Shown: positions 36,434-43,495 of the stretch, in pieces | How the letters are laid out: each line of letters starts with the position of its first letter | Position numbering within the stretch: position 1 is the stretch's first letter | Source of the DNA: an uncultured Erythrobacter sp. | GTDB taxonomy: Bacteria; Pseudomonadota; Alphaproteobacteria; Sphingomonadales; Sphingomonadaceae | Length of the DNA: 64,000 nucleotides | Assembly (NCBI GenBank): GCA_913055155.1 | Contig: CAJXJR010000002.1 | Location: forward strand, 250,501 to 314,500 | Reading direction: 5' to 3' | Program-made: the position numbers and the translations under genes | Notes under the pieces: model-generated | What the model was told of the DNA's origin: nothing | Seen by the model: the letters and a program-made list of their open reading frames with translations, nothing else | Databases searched by the model: none

Positions 36434-37062
36434 TAGCGCTCGACCGGCCGGCGTTGGCGCTGGCGAACGTTCAGCTCCTCGGCAAGCTTTTCGCCATCGG
36501 CCGAGGCGGCGCTCTCGTCGGAAAGGGCAGCTGGCGCGGCCTCAGGATGACGCGCTTCGCTCGCCCCCGCATCGGCAGCAAACGGGCCGTAGATCGCGCG
36601 GTTGTCATACACGCGTTCAACTGTGATCTTCTGGTTGTGCTTGCCGCGATGCTTGTCGAGCGCTTCAGATGCCGCGGTCACTTTGTCCATCAGCTTCATG
36701 GCATGATTCAATTCCGCGTCACGGCGCTCGGGGTCGAGGCCATGTTTGCTCGCCTGGGCAAAGCAGTCCATCGCGTGCTGGTAGGCTACGTCCATCAGGG
36801 GGAACACCATGCGCTCCTGTTCATCCTGCGGGCCGAAAGCCTCCACGGCTGCCAAGGTCGACTCGTTTGCGAGCGGCTCGCGGCAGGCCATGAGCGAGGT
36901 ATTGGGCATTGCCTCCTTGATCAGCCGCAACTGGTGCCCGCCTCGTATTTGGCTCTTCGTATTGGACGCCTTACAGTAATGACCCTCTATATTATCTCGC
37001 TCGTCTTCCACGAAATCATCATCCTCGTCGTTTGACAAAGGATCGTAAGTATACGACATCAT
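36433..37062 (-). CDS. Uncharacterised partner protein, module copy B
   Basis: 209 residues from ATG 37062, chosen because AGGAG lies four bases upstream; a longer frame from 37179 has no such site. Shares with copy A the segment AMDCFAQASKHG, RDAELNHAMKLMDKVTAASEALDKHRGKHNQ and KITVERV. The GGQAIVG stretch of copy A is here RAIYGPF, so the beta motif has decayed or changed. The N-terminus is very acidic (SNDEDDDFVEDERDNIEG) where copy A is basic. Function unknown. Confidence 0.75.
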   Translation of the reverse strand: MMSYTYDPLSNDEDDDFVEDERDNIEGHYCKASNTKSQIRGGHQLRLIKEAMPNTSLMACREPLANESTLAAVEAFGPQDEQERMVFPLMDVAYQHAMDCFAQASKHGLDPERRDAELNHAMKLMDKVTAASEALDKHRGKHNQKITVERVYDNRAIYGPFAADAGASEARHPEAAPAALSDESAASADGEKLAEELNVRQRQRRPVER

Positions 37063-37705
37063 GTTTCTCCTATTATTAAACATGCACCATTGCGCCGACT
37101 CATAATGCCTTGTGAGAAGGGGCTGACCAATACCCAAATTTTTCAGAGCGGACTTGGCGGGTACACTGTGCGGGTACACAAGGTCTACCGAGCCCAGGCT
37201 CCCATTTTCCTACTGTGCATGGGGTTGAATGACAGGATTCGGCTTTGCCCCCCATCAGCGGGGATCGCCCGTGTCCCCGGGGTCACCGGCCGCCCGAACC
37301 ATCCCTGCCGCAGAAAAGACTGGTCGAGGACGCACGCCAGCGCTGCACGACTGGTGATTCGCAGCGCGAGGACCCGCGCCACCCGCGCTCAGGCCGGTTG
37401 CTTCTCCTGTTCATGGGTATGGGAAATTGAAGGGGAGCGACCTCTGCGGCGCGGGGACCCTCTTGTGCTGCTCGGCCTGATGTACCCGAGGACATATTTG
37501 GCAATCCCAGGCGTTGGCCTTGGGAAAATGGCACCCCCTCCCCCACCCCATGCGCGATAACACCAGTTGGTGAACTCGTATTGAACTACGCCAGCCATAG
37601 ACCCCGCCCAGCTCTGCCCGGCTCTGGCTGCTGCAAGTCTTCACCACGCACATCAGTGCCTGACTCGGCCTTGCGTGCGAATTTGAGCGATTACGAAGGA
37701 TTGTA
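37063..37705. other. Gene-free stretch upstream of module B, down to tRNA-Leu
   Basis: 643 bases. Holds the 21-bp shared element (37210-37230) and a short frame 37185-37220 reading MHSRKMGAWAR. Frames of up to ~156 codons cross the rest but overlap on both strands and show no domain. No terminator or integration repeat was recognised before the tRNA. Confidence 0.55.
37210..37230 (-). promoter_or_regulatory. 21-bp element shared by both modules (copy B)
   Basis: Exact match to 26470-26490, 147 bases upstream of the module B start. As in copy A, six G and AAAGC(C)GAA lie just upstream on the minus strand. The flanking bases on the other side are not conserved, so the identity is confined to this block. 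Confidence 0.55.
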
Positions 37706-37792
37706 TGGTGCGGTCGAGAAGACTCGAACTTCCACGGCCTTTCGGCCACAACGACCTCAACGTTGCGCGTCTACCAGTTCCGCCACGACCGC
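37706..37792 (-). tRNA. tRNA-Leu (anticodon GAG)
   Basis: 87 nt with encoded CCA. Acceptor stem GCGGTCG pairs with CGACCGC; D arm contains AACTGGTAGACGC; anticodon stem CAACG/CGTTG encloses TTGAGGT, giving anticodon GAG; a long variable arm (GTGGCC GAAA GGCCGT) marks a class II leucine tRNA; T arm reads AGTTCGAGTCT. Its 3' end points towards the accessory region, a common integration geometry, but no second copy of the 3' end was seen in the window. Confidence 0.95.
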
Positions 37793-37912
37793 ACATCGAT
37801 ACAGACAGGCCGGCCGCAGCCCGCCTCGGTAGGAGCGCGCCCCTAGCAAGAAGGCACAGGCGCTGCAAGCAGACTCTTGGCGGCAAAATCGCGGCGGCGC
37901 GAGCGGGCGTGC

Positions 37913-38719
37913 CTACTCCGGTTTCCAGCCGAATTCGGCAAAGCGCGCGCGGCGCGGGATATCGGTCACGGCCTCGTTGATCGTCACCGTCTCGCCCGGC
38001 GCGAGCTCGCGCTGCGGCGGAGGAACTTCCCAGCTGTAGACAACGGCATCGCGCCCGTCGCGCAGGACGATCAGGATCGTGGGGATGGTGCGCGTCTGCG
38101 TACCAATATTGGTGATCCGGCCACTGGCGCCAAAAAACTCCGTGCCGTTGGGCAGGGTGCGCCGTTCCTGCTCCTCGGGTGGGAAGTCCAGCTGCAGGTC
38201 CGGCTGGTCGGCAGCAAAGGTGGGGCGTTCCACCGGCACCCAGTCCGGCAGGCCCCAGTAGCTGACAGCAAAGATCGTGCCCGCCACTGCCACAGCGAAG
38301 ATGGCTGCCGCCCAGGTCCACATCTTTAGCGGGTTGCGGCGCGGGCGGAACGGCGGTTCGGCATCGAAGGGCGAATGCTCGTCATCGCCATAGGCGTGGG
38401 CTTCCACCACCGGCGGCGGGGCGACTTCGTCTGGCTCCTGCACGCGCGGCGGTTCGGGCAGCGGCGCAGTTTCCGGCTCTGGTTCAGGCTCCTGCGCGAC
38501 GGGAGGCGCAACCTCTTCCTGCGGTTCCTCTGCGACCGACTCCGGTTCAGGCGGCGGCGGGGGAGACGCGGGCTCGGGCTCGGGCGGGCGCTCCAGTTCC
38601 GGTCCTTCCTGGAACCAGCTGTACCGGCACTTTGCGCAGCGCACGGTGCGGCCTTCAACGCCAACGGCGGTATCGGGCACGACATAGCGCGTCGAGCAGG
38701 CTGGGCACTGGATTATCAT
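37913..38719 (-). CDS. MJ0042-type zinc-ribbon membrane protein
   Basis: 268 residues from ATG 38719, where relatives begin ([16 protein letters not shown]). CPACSTRY and CAKCRYSW give the C-x2-C...C-x2-C zinc ribbon (~5-38). A long Pro/Glu-rich linker follows, then one membrane helix ([23 protein letters not shown], ~135-157) and a C-terminal extracytoplasmic beta domain (DUF3426-like: [39 protein letters not shown]). Divergent from ftsE, as is usual in sphingomonads. Function unknown; the neighbourhood hints at an envelope role. Confidence 0.85.
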   Translation of the reverse strand: MIIQCPACSTRYVVPDTAVGVEGRTVRCAKCRYSWFQEGPELERPPEPEPASPPPPPEPESVAEEPQEEVAPPVAQEPEPEPETAPLPEPPRVQEPDEVAPPPVVEAHAYGDDEHSPFDAEPPFRPRRNPLKMWTWAAAIFAVAVAGTIFAVSYWGLPDWVPVERPTFAADQPDLQLDFPPEEQERRTLPNGTEFFGASGRITNIGTQTRTIPTILIVLRDGRDAVVYSWEVPPPQRELAPGETVTINEAVTDIPRRARFAEFGWKPE

Positions 38720-38882
38720 TGCACTAGCCAATCCCTACGCCCAGCCAGCACGCCCCGGCAAGCTTGCACTGTCGCAACATCCGCACGGTTCTACCTTTTT
38801 TCCACAAGCACCAGCGCCTATAACAGCCCGGAATGCCTGCAATGCCCTTCCCCGCGCCGTTTCGAGGCACTAGCAACCGGCT

Positions 38883-39605
38883 ATGAGCGGGAGCGACAAT
38901 TCCATTGTTCAGTTCGACAATGTCGGGCTGCGCTACGGCACCGATCGAGAGGTGCTGAGCGACATTTCCTTCACGCTTTACCCGGGCAGTTTCTACTTCC
39001 TCACAGGCGCCAGCGGAGCCGGCAAGACCTCGATGCTTAAATTGCTGTACCTGGCAAAACGGCCATCGCGCGGGGCGATCCGGATGTTCGGGCACGACCT
39101 CATTACCCAACCGCGCAGCGCCCTGCCCGAATTTCGTCGGCGCATCGGCACCGTGTTCCAAGACTTCCGCCTGATCCCGCACCTGACCGCGTTCGACAAT
39201 GTCGCCCTGCCGCTGCGCATTTCCGGCCTGAGCGAGGCCGAGATCCAGAAGCCCGTGGCCGACATGCTGGCATGGGTCGGGCTGGAGCACCGCGTTGACG
39301 CGCGCCCGGCCACGCTTTCGGGCGGAGAACAGCAACGTGTTGCCATCGCCCGCGCGGTGATCGCCCGGCCCGAAATCCTGGTGGCAGACGAGCCGACCGG
39401 CAACGTCGACCCGGAAATGGCGGTAAAGCTGCTGCGCCTGTTCGAAGCGCTCAACCGGCTTGGCACCACGGTGGTGGTGGCCACCCACGACGTGCACCTG
39501 CTGCGCAAGGTGCCGGATTCGCTGATCATGCGGCTGGACAAGGGCACGCTGTCCGATCCCACCGGTGCGCTGCGCTATCCGCCCAAGCGCGAAGTGACGG
39601 CCTGA
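38883..39605 (+). CDS. ftsE: Cell-division ATP-binding protein FtsE
   Basis: 240-residue ABC ATPase. Walker A GASGAGKTSMLKLLYL (~38), Q-loop TVFQDFRLIPHLTAFDNVALPL, signature LSGGEQQRVAIARAV, Walker B ILVADEPTGNVD, H-loop VVVATHDVHLL. With FtsX it forms the divisome complex that controls periplasmic peptidoglycan hydrolases. FtsE-specific features are the short N-terminus (VQFDNVGLRYG) and the downstream overlapping ftsX. Confidence 0.95.
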   Translation: MSGSDNSIVQFDNVGLRYGTDREVLSDISFTLYPGSFYFLTGASGAGKTSMLKLLYLAKRPSRGAIRMFGHDLITQPRSALPEFRRRIGTVFQDFRLIPHLTAFDNVALPLRISGLSEAEIQKPVADMLAWVGLEHRVDARPATLSGGEQQRVAIARAVIARPEILVADEPTGNVDPEMAVKLLRLFEALNRLGTTVVVATHDVHLLRKVPDSLIMRLDKGTLSDPTGALRYPPKREVTA

Positions 39606-40525
39606 TGGCGCTGGGTTCCCTCATCGGTCGCGGCACGCCGCGTTTCGGCAGCGAAAGCGCGCGGATGATGCCGCAGGCGCGCATTGCCGGACCGATGCCC
39701 TGGGTGATCGCGATCATGATTGCGCTGACGGTGATGGCCGCCGCCGCCGGCCTCGCGCTCAGCAACGTCGCCGGCAATGCCCGCTCGGAAATCGCCGGCG
39801 GGGTAACCGTGCAAGTGGTGGAAGGCGCACCGGCAGAGCGCGAACGCCAGGCAGAGCGCGCGGTGGCCTTCCTGAATGCGCGCGAGGATGTCGCCTCGGT
39901 TCGCCGCGTGCCTGACGAAGAGCTCGCCGCGCTGCTGGAACCGTGGCTGGGCGAAGTGGTGAACCAAGAAGACGCCGTCCCCACGCCGGCGCTGATCGAC
40001 GTGCGCATAGCCGGCCCCGTCACCGCCTTGCGGCTGCGCGAACTGCGGCGCGAGCTGGTGGCCGAAGTGCCCGCCGCGCGGCTGGATGCGCAGGCGGGCT
40101 GGCTGGGCCCGGTGTTCGAAGCCATCCGCTCGCTGCAGTTCCTTGCTGTCGGGCTGGTGGCGCTCCTCGCCCTCACCAGCGTGGCAGCGGTATGGCTGGC
40201 GGCGCGCAGTGCACTGGGTTCCAATCGCGATACGATCGAGGTGATCCACCACCTTGGCGGCACCGACGGGCAGATCGCCGGTATCTTCCAGCGCTCGATC
40301 GGTATCGACGCGGCGCTGGGCGGTGCAGCGGGGCTGGCACTGGGCGTGGGCGCGATATTCGTGCTGGGGGAGCAATTCGCCGGGCTCGGGTCTGCCCTGG
40401 TGGCGGGCGGCGCCCTGCAGCTGAAGGACTGGCTGAGGATTGCCGCAGTTCCGCTGGCAGGCGTGCTGCTTGCGGTGCTCACCGCGCGCTATACCGTGAT
40501 GGCTGCCTTGCGGAGGATGCTGTGA
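39605..40525 (+). CDS. ftsX: Cell-division protein FtsX
   Basis: 306 residues. One helix near the N-terminus (WVIAIMIALTVMAAAAGLAL, ~33-52), a periplasmic domain (~55-170) and three C-terminal helices (FLAVGLVALLALTSVAAVWLAARSAL, DAALGGAAGLALGVGAIFVL, IAAVPLAGVLLAVLTARYTV), the normal FtsX topology. IEVIHHLGGTDGQIAGIFQRSIG is the conserved FtsX-domain (coupling-helix) segment. It shares one base with the ftsE stop and overlaps the next gene by GTGA, so the four genes are coupled. Confidence 0.93.
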   Translation: MALGSLIGRGTPRFGSESARMMPQARIAGPMPWVIAIMIALTVMAAAAGLALSNVAGNARSEIAGGVTVQVVEGAPAERERQAERAVAFLNAREDVASVRRVPDEELAALLEPWLGEVVNQEDAVPTPALIDVRIAGPVTALRLRELRRELVAEVPAARLDAQAGWLGPVFEAIRSLQFLAVGLVALLALTSVAAVWLAARSALGSNRDTIEVIHHLGGTDGQIAGIFQRSIGIDAALGGAAGLALGVGAIFVLGEQFAGLGSALVAGGALQLKDWLRIAAVPLAGVLLAVLTARYTVMAALRRML

Positions 40526-41052
40526 CCTTGCGCCGTGTCCTTGCCCTGCCGCTGGTGCTTTGGGCGCTGGGCTTCGTGTGGTTCGCGATCTCACTGCCGC
40601 AGCCTGCGCCACGTAGCGAAACCGACGCCATCGTCGTGCCCACAGGCAGCGGCGGGCGCATCCAGCGCGGGCTGGAAATGCTGCAACTGGGCGCGGCCGA
40701 GCAGATGCTGGTGACCGGCGTCGATGCCAGCGTGCAGCCGGGCGAGTTCGTGGCCCAGTTCGACGTGCCGCAACGGGTGATGGATTGCTGCGTGACGCTG
40801 GGCTTTTCCGCGCTCGACACCCGCGGCAATGCCCGCGAGACCGCGGAATGGCTGGACGAGCGCGAGTACAATTCGCTGCGCCTCGTCACCGCAGACTGGC
40901 ACATGCGCCGCGCCGCGCTGGAGCTGGAAGACCAGCTGCCTGACCACGTCACGGTGGTGCGCGATGCCGTGCGATCAGAAGCCAGCCTGGGCACATTGTT
41001 CATGGAATATCACAAGCTGATCGCTGTGTGGCTGTTGCAGGTGCTGGGGTGA
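40522..41052 (+). CDS. YdcF/DUF218 family protein
   Basis: 176 residues. A single N-terminal helix (LALPLVLWALGFVWFAISLP) anchors a small DUF218 domain: ETDAIVVPTGSGGRIQRGLEMLQLGAAEQMLVTGV, LDTRGNARETAEWLDEREYNSLRLVTADWHMRRAALELE. SxxTxxNA is kept as DTRGNA-ETA. DUF218 proteins such as SanA and ElyC affect envelope integrity and peptidoglycan/ECA metabolism. GTG 40522 overlaps the ftsX stop. Confidence 0.85.
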   Translation: MTLRRVLALPLVLWALGFVWFAISLPQPAPRSETDAIVVPTGSGGRIQRGLEMLQLGAAEQMLVTGVDASVQPGEFVAQFDVPQRVMDCCVTLGFSALDTRGNARETAEWLDEREYNSLRLVTADWHMRRAALELEDQLPDHVTVVRDAVRSEASLGTLFMEYHKLIAVWLLQVLG

Positions 41053-41750
41053 TCTACCTTCGCAACATTGCCTTCTACCTTACGTTTTACGGCGGCTCGA
41101 TCGGGCTGGTGATCGTGGCCGTGCTGGCAGCATGGTTCGCGCCAAGCCGCGTGCGCGCAGTGTGCGATGCATGGTCGAACCTGCATCACTGGGCTTGCGA
41201 GAACCTGCTGGGCATCCGGGTGGTCGAAACCGGCCAGCGGCCTGACGCCCGCGCGTTCTACGCCATCAAGCACGAGAGCTTTTTCGAAGCCATCGAGCTG
41301 CCGCACAATTTCGATTACCCCGCGCTGTTCGCCAAGCAGGAACTGTTCGACATTCCCGGCTGGGGCTTGGCCGCGCGCCGATACGGCGCCATTCCCGTGG
41401 CGCGCGAGGAAGGGGCCAAGGCGCTGCGAGTGATGATCCGCGAAGCCAGGCGGTTCATGGATGCAGGCCGTCCGATTGTTATCTTTCCCGAAGGCACGCG
41501 CGTGCCGCACGGGCAGCAAAAGCAGCTGGGGGCAGGTTTTGCCGCGCTGTACAAGCTGCTGGGCCTGCCGGTGGTGCCGGTGGCGGTGGACAGCGGCCCC
41601 GTGTACCAGCGTTTCTGGAAGCGGCCCGGCACCATCACCCTGCACTTTGGCGAGGCCATCGAGCCCGGCCTGCCGCGCGAAGAGATCGAGGCGCGCACGC
41701 TGGCGGCGATCAACGCGCTGAACGGCGCTCCGGCCATCGCGCAGGACTAG
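41049..41750 (+). CDS. plsC: 1-acyl-sn-glycerol-3-phosphate acyltransferase family (PlsC)
   Basis: 233 residues. N-terminal helix, then the LPLAT blocks: KHESFFEAIELP (block I), IPGWGLAARRYGAIPVAREEGAKAL (block II), IVIFPEGTRVPHGQQ (block III), LPVVPVAVDSGPVYQ (block IV). Block I is normally H-x4-D; here the acid is Glu (H-ESFF-E). Expected to acylate lysophosphatidic acid at the inner membrane. GTG 41049 overlaps the previous stop, and the 3' end overlaps the convergent gene by 4 bases. Confidence 0.88.
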   Translation: MIYLRNIAFYLTFYGGSIGLVIVAVLAAWFAPSRVRAVCDAWSNLHHWACENLLGIRVVETGQRPDARAFYAIKHESFFEAIELPHNFDYPALFAKQELFDIPGWGLAARRYGAIPVAREEGAKALRVMIREARRFMDAGRPIVIFPEGTRVPHGQQKQLGAGFAALYKLLGLPVVPVAVDSGPVYQRFWKRPGTITLHFGEAIEPGLPREEIEARTLAAINALNGAPAIAQD

Positions 41751-42481
41751 CCTTCGATTGCGGCAATCACGCCGGCCAGCCAGTCGCGCGCATCCTTGCG
41801 CTCGCCAATGTCGGCCACGAATTCTTGCCCCCGCGCCACGCTCTGCAGGCAGCAGTCGTCGCGCCAGCGATCCTTCCGGTCGTGATAGCTGAGGCCAGTT
41901 TCGCGCAGCCAGTCGGGAACGCGCCAGAGGCTTGGCGGGCCTTCGGGAACGGTCAGCCGTAGCGCGTCGCTGGCAGGCGCATTGGTCTGACCGCGACCGA
42001 ACCACAGCGTGTCATTCGCGCCGTGCATGCGCAGCGCATGAGGATGATGCACGGTTTCAAACCATTTTCGCGTTTGCGCCTCGCACGTCGCCAGCGGGAT
42101 TACCTCGCCGACATAGAGATAGCCGAAGATCCGATGGTGGGGATCGCCGCCTTCGGCCTGGAACAGGCCGAAGAACAGGAACAGGTCGCCCGGCCCGACC
42201 CCCTGGCGCTCAAGATGCGTTTGCGCGGCGCCATACTGGCCCAGCACCGCCCAGTCGTCATTGCGCGCAAACATCGGATCGTTGTGCACCCGGTGCCAGC
42301 CTTTCACCTTGCCCCGGCTCGCCCGCATGACATGGCCGCCCATGTGCAGGTTGCTGTAGCTGGTGCGCGAGGCGCCCAGCCGGTCGGGAATCGGCAGGCT
42401 CAGCGCGCGGCCATCGACAATCGGCGACGGGCCCCCGCCTGACGAACTGTCGAACCCCTTGCGGCTGAACACGATCTTCAT
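41747..42481 (-). CDS. Nmad3-like protein (nucleotide modification associated domain 3)
   Basis: 244 residues. The opening MKIVFSRKGFDSSSGGGPSP and IVDGRALSLPIPD, the GHVMRA, HNDPMF and LGQYGAAQTHLERQGVGPGDLFLFFGLF segments match what I remember of the Nmad3 family, proposed by comparative genomics to work with modified-nucleotide pathways. No methylase, hypermodification or restriction gene is adjacent, so a DNA-modification role is not supported by this context. ATG start with conserved N-terminus. Converges on plsC. Confidence 0.7.
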   Translation of the reverse strand: MKIVFSRKGFDSSSGGGPSPIVDGRALSLPIPDRLGASRTSYSNLHMGGHVMRASRGKVKGWHRVHNDPMFARNDDWAVLGQYGAAQTHLERQGVGPGDLFLFFGLFQAEGGDPHHRIFGYLYVGEVIPLATCEAQTRKWFETVHHPHALRMHGANDTLWFGRGQTNAPASDALRLTVPEGPPSLWRVPDWLRETGLSYHDRKDRWRDDCCLQSVARGQEFVADIGERKDARDWLAGVIAAIEG

Positions 42482-42545
42482 GGCCGCAGTGCCTAGCGTC
42501 GCGGCTCCGCTCTAGCTAGGCTTGGCGGCAAAGGGAGAGACGACA

Positions 42546-43445
42546 ATGCAGCCAATCACGCTCGGCCGGATGCGCATCCACAAGGTGTTCGAGATGGAAT
42601 CGCCTACACCGATGACGATGAACCTGCCCGGCGTCACCCCACAGAACCTGGCGAAGCTCACCCAGTGGTACGATCCCGGCGACGACGAGATCGGTATGGA
42701 TGCCGAACACTCGCGCATGACCTTCTCCGTCCATTCGTGGATTATCGAGGTCGACGGGCAGACCATCCTGATCGACACCTGCGACGGCAATCACAAGAAC
42801 CGCCCGGTGCCCGAGGTGAACCAGCTGAACACCGATTACCTCGGCAACCTCAAGCGCGCCGGCTTTGCGCCCGAGGATATCGACCTGGTGATGTGCACCC
42901 ACCTGCATTTCGACCATGTCGGCTGGAACACCCGGCTGGAGGACGGCAAGTGGGTGCCCACCTTCGCCAATGCCCGCTACCTGTTCGGCAAGCGCGACTA
43001 CGAGTATTTCCGGCATGCGCCCGAAGGCGAGGAAGCCCATCACGAGAGCTTCCTCGATTCGATCGTGCCGGTGATGGAGGCAGGCCAGGGCATCGTGGTC
43101 GACGAAGATCATGTGGCCCACCGCGAGATCGGCGACGGCGTGTGGATGGAGCCCGCCTTCGGCCACTCGCCGGGGTGCTGCACCGTGCATGGGCAAGCGG
43201 ACGGGCGAGAGGCGCTGTTCTGGGGCGACGTGATCCACCACCCGGTTCAATTGATTCGTCCGGACCTGCCCTTCGCTTTCGACGCCGATCCCGCGGCTGC
43301 CAGCGCCACGCGCCAGCGAGTGATGCGCCGAGCAGCGGCAGAGGACCTGCTGTGTTTCCCGGCACATTTCCGCGGCACCAGTGCCGGGCAGGTGCGCCAG
43401 GACGGTGAGGCCTATCGTTACGAATGGCTTCCTGGCGGGGGCTGA
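42546..43445 (+). CDS. Metallo-beta-lactamase-fold hydrolase
   Basis: 299 residues from ATG 42546, with GGGAGA upstream. SVHSWIIEVDGQTILIDTCDGNHKN, then the zinc motif MCTHLHFDHVGWN (HxHxDH), a third metal site at PAFGHSPGCCTVHG, and DLLCFPAHFRG. The arrangement with a long N-terminal ~55 residues and FWGDVIHHPVQLIRPDL is common to the AHL-lactonase/AttM-like branch, but many such enzymes are not lactonases. Monocistronic, near putA. Substrate not known. Confidence 0.82.
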   Translation: MQPITLGRMRIHKVFEMESPTPMTMNLPGVTPQNLAKLTQWYDPGDDEIGMDAEHSRMTFSVHSWIIEVDGQTILIDTCDGNHKNRPVPEVNQLNTDYLGNLKRAGFAPEDIDLVMCTHLHFDHVGWNTRLEDGKWVPTFANARYLFGKRDYEYFRHAPEGEEAHHESFLDSIVPVMEAGQGIVVDEDHVAHREIGDGVWMEPAFGHSPGCCTVHGQADGREALFWGDVIHHPVQLIRPDLPFAFDADPAAASATRQRVMRRAAAEDLLCFPAHFRGTSAGQVRQDGEAYRYEWLPGGG

Positions 43446-43495
43446 TCGCTCCCCCGCGCCATTCACAAGAGTTGATTACGGCGGAAACCGTGTCC

